A stretch of 64,000 nucleotides of DNA from positions 94,682 to 158,681 of the forward strand of contig CAYGSL010000005.1 of assembly GCA_964352475.1 (NCBI GenBank), read 5' to 3'. Shown one piece after another: positions 60,137 through 64,000 of the stretch. Position 1 is the first letter of the stretch, and each line of letters starts with the position of its first letter. This DNA comes from JAUIET01 sp964352475. GTDB taxonomy: Bacteria; Pseudomonadota; Gammaproteobacteria; Pseudomonadales; JAUIET01. The translations under genes were made by a program, and so were the position numbers. The notes under the pieces are model-generated. The model was given only the letters and a program-made list of their open reading frames with translations. It did not search any database and was not told where the DNA came from.

Positions 60137-62644
60137 CTCTCTCAGCACCTGCGCAGGCGGCGCTTTCAAGCTGCTTGCGCTAATCAATGACCCCAGTAAA
60201 ACAACGCTGACTGCACCCAATGCAGGCCCCAGCAAAAATACCCACCAATGCAAATCAAAGCTTAATTCAAGCAGGCGGGTTTGGATCAAGCCAATAATCA
60301 GCTCCGCACCTATTGCTGCCAGACTGCCAGCCAATGCCCCAAGCAACAGAAACTCATAGAACATGGTTTTTCTTAGTAAACTCATTCTTGCTCCCAGAGT
60401 TTTCAAAATAGCGCTTTCACGAATACGCTCGTCCATACTGGTTTGAATACTGGCAAACAGCACAATCACGGCGGCAATCAGAATCAAACCCAACACCAAC
60501 TCTACAGCTGAGCTTACCTGATCGATAATGCGCGTGACCTGCTCTATCATTCTATCCATTTCGATAATGCTGACTGTGGGCACCGTTCTTATCAGTGAGT
60601 TCAAAAATTCCTTGTTTCCCTCCGGTAGATGAAAGCTGGTCATGTAGATGGCATCAAAGTTCTGCAAAGAACCCGGCGACGCAATGGCGAAGAAATTGGG
60701 CCGCATTCGTTCCCAATCCAGTTGCCTGAGACTACTAACCTTAAGATCTACGCTAACGTCTACCATGGTGAACGTGACAGTATCACCAACATCGATTCCG
60801 TATCGCTCTGCAAATTCCTGCTCAAGAGAGAGCAAACCAGGTTGATCTGCGGCCCACCATTGTCCTGCTATGATGTCGTTGTCTTCAGGCAATTCAGCCG
60901 CCCAGGTTAACTGCACCTGGCGCGTATTATTGCGTTGTTGGTCTTCAGCTTGCTCTGACTGATCGGCAGTGTTTTCTTCAGAACTGCGCCGCTCAGGTGG
61001 TCTTCCATTGTGCGCAGTAAAGCTGGCTCTCACCATTGGGTACATACCGGCGTGGTCAAAACCAGCGCTGTCCAATAGTTCTGACAAAGGTTGTACGTCG
61101 ACAGGCGCGATATTCAGCACAAAATGATTGGGTGTGTTCTCGGGAATTTGCATTCGCCATTCTTGCAGCAGTGAATTCCGCGCAAGCAACAGTACCAACA
61201 CCAATAGCAACACAACAGTAAACACGAATACCTGCAAGGCGCTGTGCCTGGCCCGCCGACGAATACCTGCAATCGCCAAGCGCATGGGTTCTGCAGCCCG
61301 GCTGCCGGGCTTGGGCGCAGAGCGCAGCATCAACCAGGTCATAAACAACACCAGGGCAGCGATGCCACCAACACCCAGGGTAAGAAAAAGCGTGATCTGG
61401 AAACTGCCCGAATACACATAAATCAGCACTAACAATCCTGCTATGCCAAGCCAAAGCACTAATCGACTATTGAAATCAGGAGTGCCAAGGTCTCGGCGCA
61501 GCACGCGCATGGGGGCTACTTTTTGCAAATGCAGTAATGCTGGACAAGCGAAGGCGAAAAAGCTTATGAACGCTGTGACGGCACCCAGGCCAATCGCACT
61601 GAGCCCCGCTGGCGGCAAGTTCACAAGAATCAGGCTGCGTATACTGTTGATAGCAATACCGTGCAGCACCCAGCCAAGTGCACTTCCCAACAACACGCCG
61701 CACAAACACAACAGCAGCAGATGGCTCAAGTACATGCTTAGTACTGTTCTCGATGAAGCCCCGAGGCTCTTTAAAATACCCACATAATCATAATGCCGTT
61801 CCGTGTAACGTCGGCTGGCAATTGCTATTGCAACACCAGCAAGAACCACGCCCATACTGCCGGCCAGCAGCAGGAAGCGCTCTGCACGGTTAATCGAGCG
61901 CGCCAGTCGTGGCTGACTATCGCGCACGCCGAGAATACTTTGCTCCGCCTGAAGTTTATCCTCCATGCGATCGGCCCAACGTTGCAGAGCGGCCTGAGAA
62001 CCGGTTACCAGCAGATTATGCTGTACTCGGCTACCCGGTTGGATCACGGCTGAGCGGGGTATGTCCGCCACGTTCATCAGAACCCTGGGGCCATAAGAAA
62101 ACACGCTAAAACCGGCGTCTGGCTCTCGCACGACCAGGCCGGAAATCCGCAATTGCGCTTCTCCAATAGACAGTGTTTCACCCACCGAAAGTTTCAATAG
62201 CGGCAGAAGTCGAGGTGCCACCCACACTTCACCCGGCGGCGGTCCCTGCCCAACACGCTGTATAGCGTCTGCAGCGCCCCGTTGTTTTAGCTCCAGTTCG
62301 CCAAGTAAAGGGTAGGCTTGATCCGCCGCTTTAACGGCGACCAGTTGTAACTCGTCACCCGCAAACGCCATGGTTGGAAAATGCATCACGTGGGCGTGTT
62401 CCAGGCCTTCGTCACCGGCTATCTCAAACCACTCGGCTGGAATCGGTGTATTGCTTCTCAACAGACGATCAGCTGCAAGAAACTGACTGCTCTCGGCTAA
62501 AATCGCAACTTGTATGCGCTCAACAAACAGCGCGATAGAAACCACTATTGTGACAGCCACGGTCAGAGCGGCAAGTAACAGGCCCAGCTCTCCGCCGCGC
62601 CAATCTCTGGCTAATAAGCGCAGACCTAGCATAAAGCGGCTCAT
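60125..62644 (-). CDS. ybbP: ABC transporter permease, FtsX-like (YbbP type)
   Basis: An 839-residue permease of the MacB/LolE superfamily with two FtsX cores: membrane helices near residue 20-45, a large periplasmic domain, a helix cluster near 250-460, a second periplasmic domain (about 490-700) and a final three-helix group. It starts MSRFMLGLRLLARDW at 62644, overlapping the ybbA stop (TGATG). In E. coli YbbAP is linked to TesA by gene order. Substrate not known; lipid or membrane-stress export is a guess. Confidence 0.88.
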   Translation of the reverse strand: MSRFMLGLRLLARDWRGGELGLLLAALTVAVTIVVSIALFVERIQVAILAESSQFLAADRLLRSNTPIPAEWFEIAGDEGLEHAHVMHFPTMAFAGDELQLVAVKAADQAYPLLGELELKQRGAADAIQRVGQGPPPGEVWVAPRLLPLLKLSVGETLSIGEAQLRISGLVVREPDAGFSVFSYGPRVLMNVADIPRSAVIQPGSRVQHNLLVTGSQAALQRWADRMEDKLQAEQSILGVRDSQPRLARSINRAERFLLLAGSMGVVLAGVAIAIASRRYTERHYDYVGILKSLGASSRTVLSMYLSHLLLLCLCGVLLGSALGWVLHGIAINSIRSLILVNLPPAGLSAIGLGAVTAFISFFAFACPALLHLQKVAPMRVLRRDLGTPDFNSRLVLWLGIAGLLVLIYVYSGSFQITLFLTLGVGGIAALVLFMTWLMLRSAPKPGSRAAEPMRLAIAGIRRRARHSALQVFVFTVVLLLVLVLLLARNSLLQEWRMQIPENTPNHFVLNIAPVDVQPLSELLDSAGFDHAGMYPMVRASFTAHNGRPPERRSSEENTADQSEQAEDQQRNNTRQVQLTWAAELPEDNDIIAGQWWAADQPGLLSLEQEFAERYGIDVGDTVTFTMVDVSVDLKVSSLRQLDWERMRPNFFAIASPGSLQNFDAIYMTSFHLPEGNKEFLNSLIRTVPTVSIIEMDRMIEQVTRIIDQVSSAVELVLGLILIAAVIVLFASIQTSMDERIRESAILKTLGARMSLLRKTMFYEFLLLGALAGSLAAIGAELIIGLIQTRLLELSFDLHWWVFLLGPALGAVSVVLLGSLISASSLKAPPAQVLRELSA

Positions 62645-63318
62645 CAAGTTTGACTCTGGTCTGATACCAGGGCACCAGCACTGAGTTCCAGTACACGTGC
62701 GCAGCGGTCAGCTAGTCGTTGCTCATGGGTAACCAACACCAGCGTTCTGCCCTGCTCTTGATTCAATTCAAACAGCAAATCAATCACTTTGGCACCGGTT
62801 CGTGTATCCAGATTACCAGTGGGTTCATCGGCAAACAAAATAGGTGCGTCGGACGCAAAAGCCCTGGCAATCGCAACCCGCTGCTGTTCTCCACCGGACA
62901 ATTGCCTGGGGTAATGCGTTACTCGGTCAGCCAAACCAACGCGTTGCAGATAATGTTGGGCCAGCTCACCTGGCTGCTCCATGCGCTTTAATTCTGCAGG
63001 TAACATCACGTTCTCCAGTGCGGTAAGACTGGGTAACAGTTGAAATGATTGAAAAACAAAACCGACTGTGTCGGCCCGAACTGCGGCCCGCTGGTCTTCA
63101 TCCAGAGTGGTGATTTCCGTGCCATTCAAATGGACTGTGCCAGACGTAGGTGTATCAAGCCCGGCCAGCAAGCTGAGCAAAGTGGTCTTGCCTGAACCGG
63201 ATGCCCCAACAATGGCCACCGACTCTCCCTGGGCGATCTCGAAGCTTACTTCGCGTAAAATGTGTAAAACGCCTTCATGGCTAGGCACGGATTTTGTAAG
63301 ATGTTGGGATGAAATCAT
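62644..63318 (-). CDS. ybbA: ABC transporter ATP-binding protein (YbbA/LolD type)
   Basis: A 224-residue ATPase with Walker A IVGASGSGKTTLLSLLAGLD near residue 36, Q-loop VFQSFQLLPSL, signature LSGGEQQRVAIARA near 140, Walker B ILFADEPTGNLD and H-loop LVTHEQRLAD. It belongs to the LolD/MacB ATPase group and pairs with the coupled permease. Its start overlaps the start of the divergent tesA by 10 bp. Confidence 0.93.
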   Translation of the reverse strand: MISSQHLTKSVPSHEGVLHILREVSFEIAQGESVAIVGASGSGKTTLLSLLAGLDTPTSGTVHLNGTEITTLDEDQRAAVRADTVGFVFQSFQLLPSLTALENVMLPAELKRMEQPGELAQHYLQRVGLADRVTHYPRQLSGGEQQRVAIARAFASDAPILFADEPTGNLDTRTGAKVIDLLFELNQEQGRTLVLVTHEQRLADRCARVLELSAGALVSDQSQT

Positions 63319-64000
63319 ATATTTCCGGAAATACTAGGCAGTTACACACCCGTGGGACGCGCTGCCGCGGGTACTTGTCTGTTACGGCAACAATCGTGTT
63401 TGCGATCACTTTGCCATTGCTGGTGGGTACGCATTATAGCTACGCTGAGCCCTGTGATGGCACGGTACTATTGCTAGGTGACAGCATAGGCGCAGGATAT
63501 GGCATTGCAGAGCAAGATAGCTGGGCGGCCGGGCTGGCCGAACACTTGACGAGTGTGGGGGCTGATCTGATTAACGCGAGCGTTAGCGGAGAAACCACAG
63601 CAGGTGGGCTTCGGCGGCTTCCAGAGTTGCTTGAACGGCATAAACCAGCACTCTTGATCATCGAATTAGGCGGTAACGATGGACTAAGAGGCTATCCGAT
63701 TACGCGCATGAAGCAAAACCTGGATGCCATGATCAGGCAGGCGCTGGAGAGCGGCTCTCAAGTCTACCTGCTAGGGATGCACATTCCACCAAACTATGGG
63801 CCGAGATACGGTCAGTTGTTCCATCAAACCTACGGCGATCTGGCCGAACAATACGATCTCGCGCTGCTGCCATTTCTGCTCGAGGGCGTTGGACGCGACA
63901 AAGAGATGATGCAAGCCGATGGCATTCACCCGAATGAGGGTGCACAGTCACTTATTCTGAAAAATGTGCTGTCTAAACTGCCACAAGACCTGTGTCAGCA
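63309..64000 (+). CDS. tesA: Acyl-CoA thioesterase I / lysophospholipase (partial)
   Basis: A periplasmic SGNH hydrolase, running past the window end. The nucleophile is in VLLLGDSIGAGYGI, the oxyanion residues in IIELGGNDGLRG and the Asp/His pair in ADGIHPNEGA. The N-terminus has arginines, then a hydrophobic stretch (YLSVTATIVFAITLPLLVG) and a cleavage-like SYAEP, a good signal peptide if translation begins at ATG 63309. Weak ribosome site; a start near 63380 is also possible. Faces ybbA. Confidence 0.9.
   Translation, partial: MKSYISGNTRQLHTRGTRCRGYLSVTATIVFAITLPLLVGTHYSYAEPCDGTVLLLGDSIGAGYGIAEQDSWAAGLAEHLTSVGADLINASVSGETTAGGLRRLPELLERHKPALLIIELGGNDGLRGYPITRMKQNLDAMIRQALESGSQVYLLGMHIPPNYGPRYGQLFHQTYGDLAEQYDLALLPFLLEGVGRDKEMMQADGIHPNEGAQSLILKNVLSKLPQDLCQ

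Overview
The window looks like a chromosome segment of a Gammaproteobacterium close to Pseudomonas and the marine Cellvibrio/Spongiibacter-type groups. The evidence is gene order: pilZ-holB-tmk-mltG-pabC-fabF-acpP-fabG-fabD-plsX-rpmF-yceD, rluC facing away from rne, tusDCB behind yccA, cysS-glnS facing away from ppiB-lpxH beside a tRNA cluster, and fimV-truA-trpF-accD-folC-dedD-cvpA-purF-metZ downstream of asd and leuCDB. I see no prophage, transposase, CRISPR array or classical defence island. Nearly everything is core metabolism, with a few unusual pieces between the core blocks.

Layout. 1-1.4 kb: 5' part of tig and tRNA-Leu. 1.6-4.0 kb: a two-gene unit of a cytoplasmic GH84 hexosaminidase and a phosphomannose-isomerase-like protein. 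4.0-4.5 kb: a non-coding stretch with a predicted structured small RNA and a 93-bp tandem repeat. 4.5-16.5 kb: a long leftward run for fatty-acid and phospholipid initiation, L32, thymidylate kinase, Pol III delta prime, PilZ, SppA, a HAD phosphatase and RluC. 16.5-22.7 kb: rightward rne, tRNA-Ser, yccA, tusDCB and small proteins. 22.7-27.7 kb: galE, trmA, a wHTH/PD-(D/E)XK-like protein, an MBL hydrolase with an all-alpha dUTPase, and a 28-residue membrane peptide. 27.7-28.3 kb: tRNA-His, -Arg and -Pro plus a broken tRNA-His. 28.3-34 kb: cysS-glnS (left), ppiB-lpxH (right), miaE and a DUF1289 gene (left). 33.9-37.9 kb: moxR-DUF58-tgpA. 38-48 kb: metZ-purF-cvpA-dedD-folC-accD-trpAB-trpF-truA. 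47.9-56.1 kb: fimV, asd, leuBDC and a divergent LysR regulator. 56.1-56.5 kb: two inverted-repeat elements. 56.5-64 kb: ttcA, mdh, an HSL-type esterase, and an ABC exporter (ybbA-ybbP) facing tesA.

How the genes fit together: plsX-fabD-fabG-acpP-fabF makes acyl-ACP and acyl-phosphate, and accD supplies malonyl-CoA. leuCDB, asd, metZ and trpFBA make amino acids. cysS, glnS and the tRNA genes, with the modification enzymes TrmA, MiaE, TtcA, TusBCD, TruA and RluC, serve translation. FimV and PilZ point to type IV pili.

Most worth a second look: the structured RNA and repeats near 4.1-4.4 kb, the GH84/isomerase pair, an apparent CTG start for folC fused to the accD stop, the broken tRNA-His, the duplicated wHTH/nuclease-like protein, the 28-residue peptide, and the two inverted-repeat elements near 56.3 kb. 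All names come from reading the translated sequence; no search was run.
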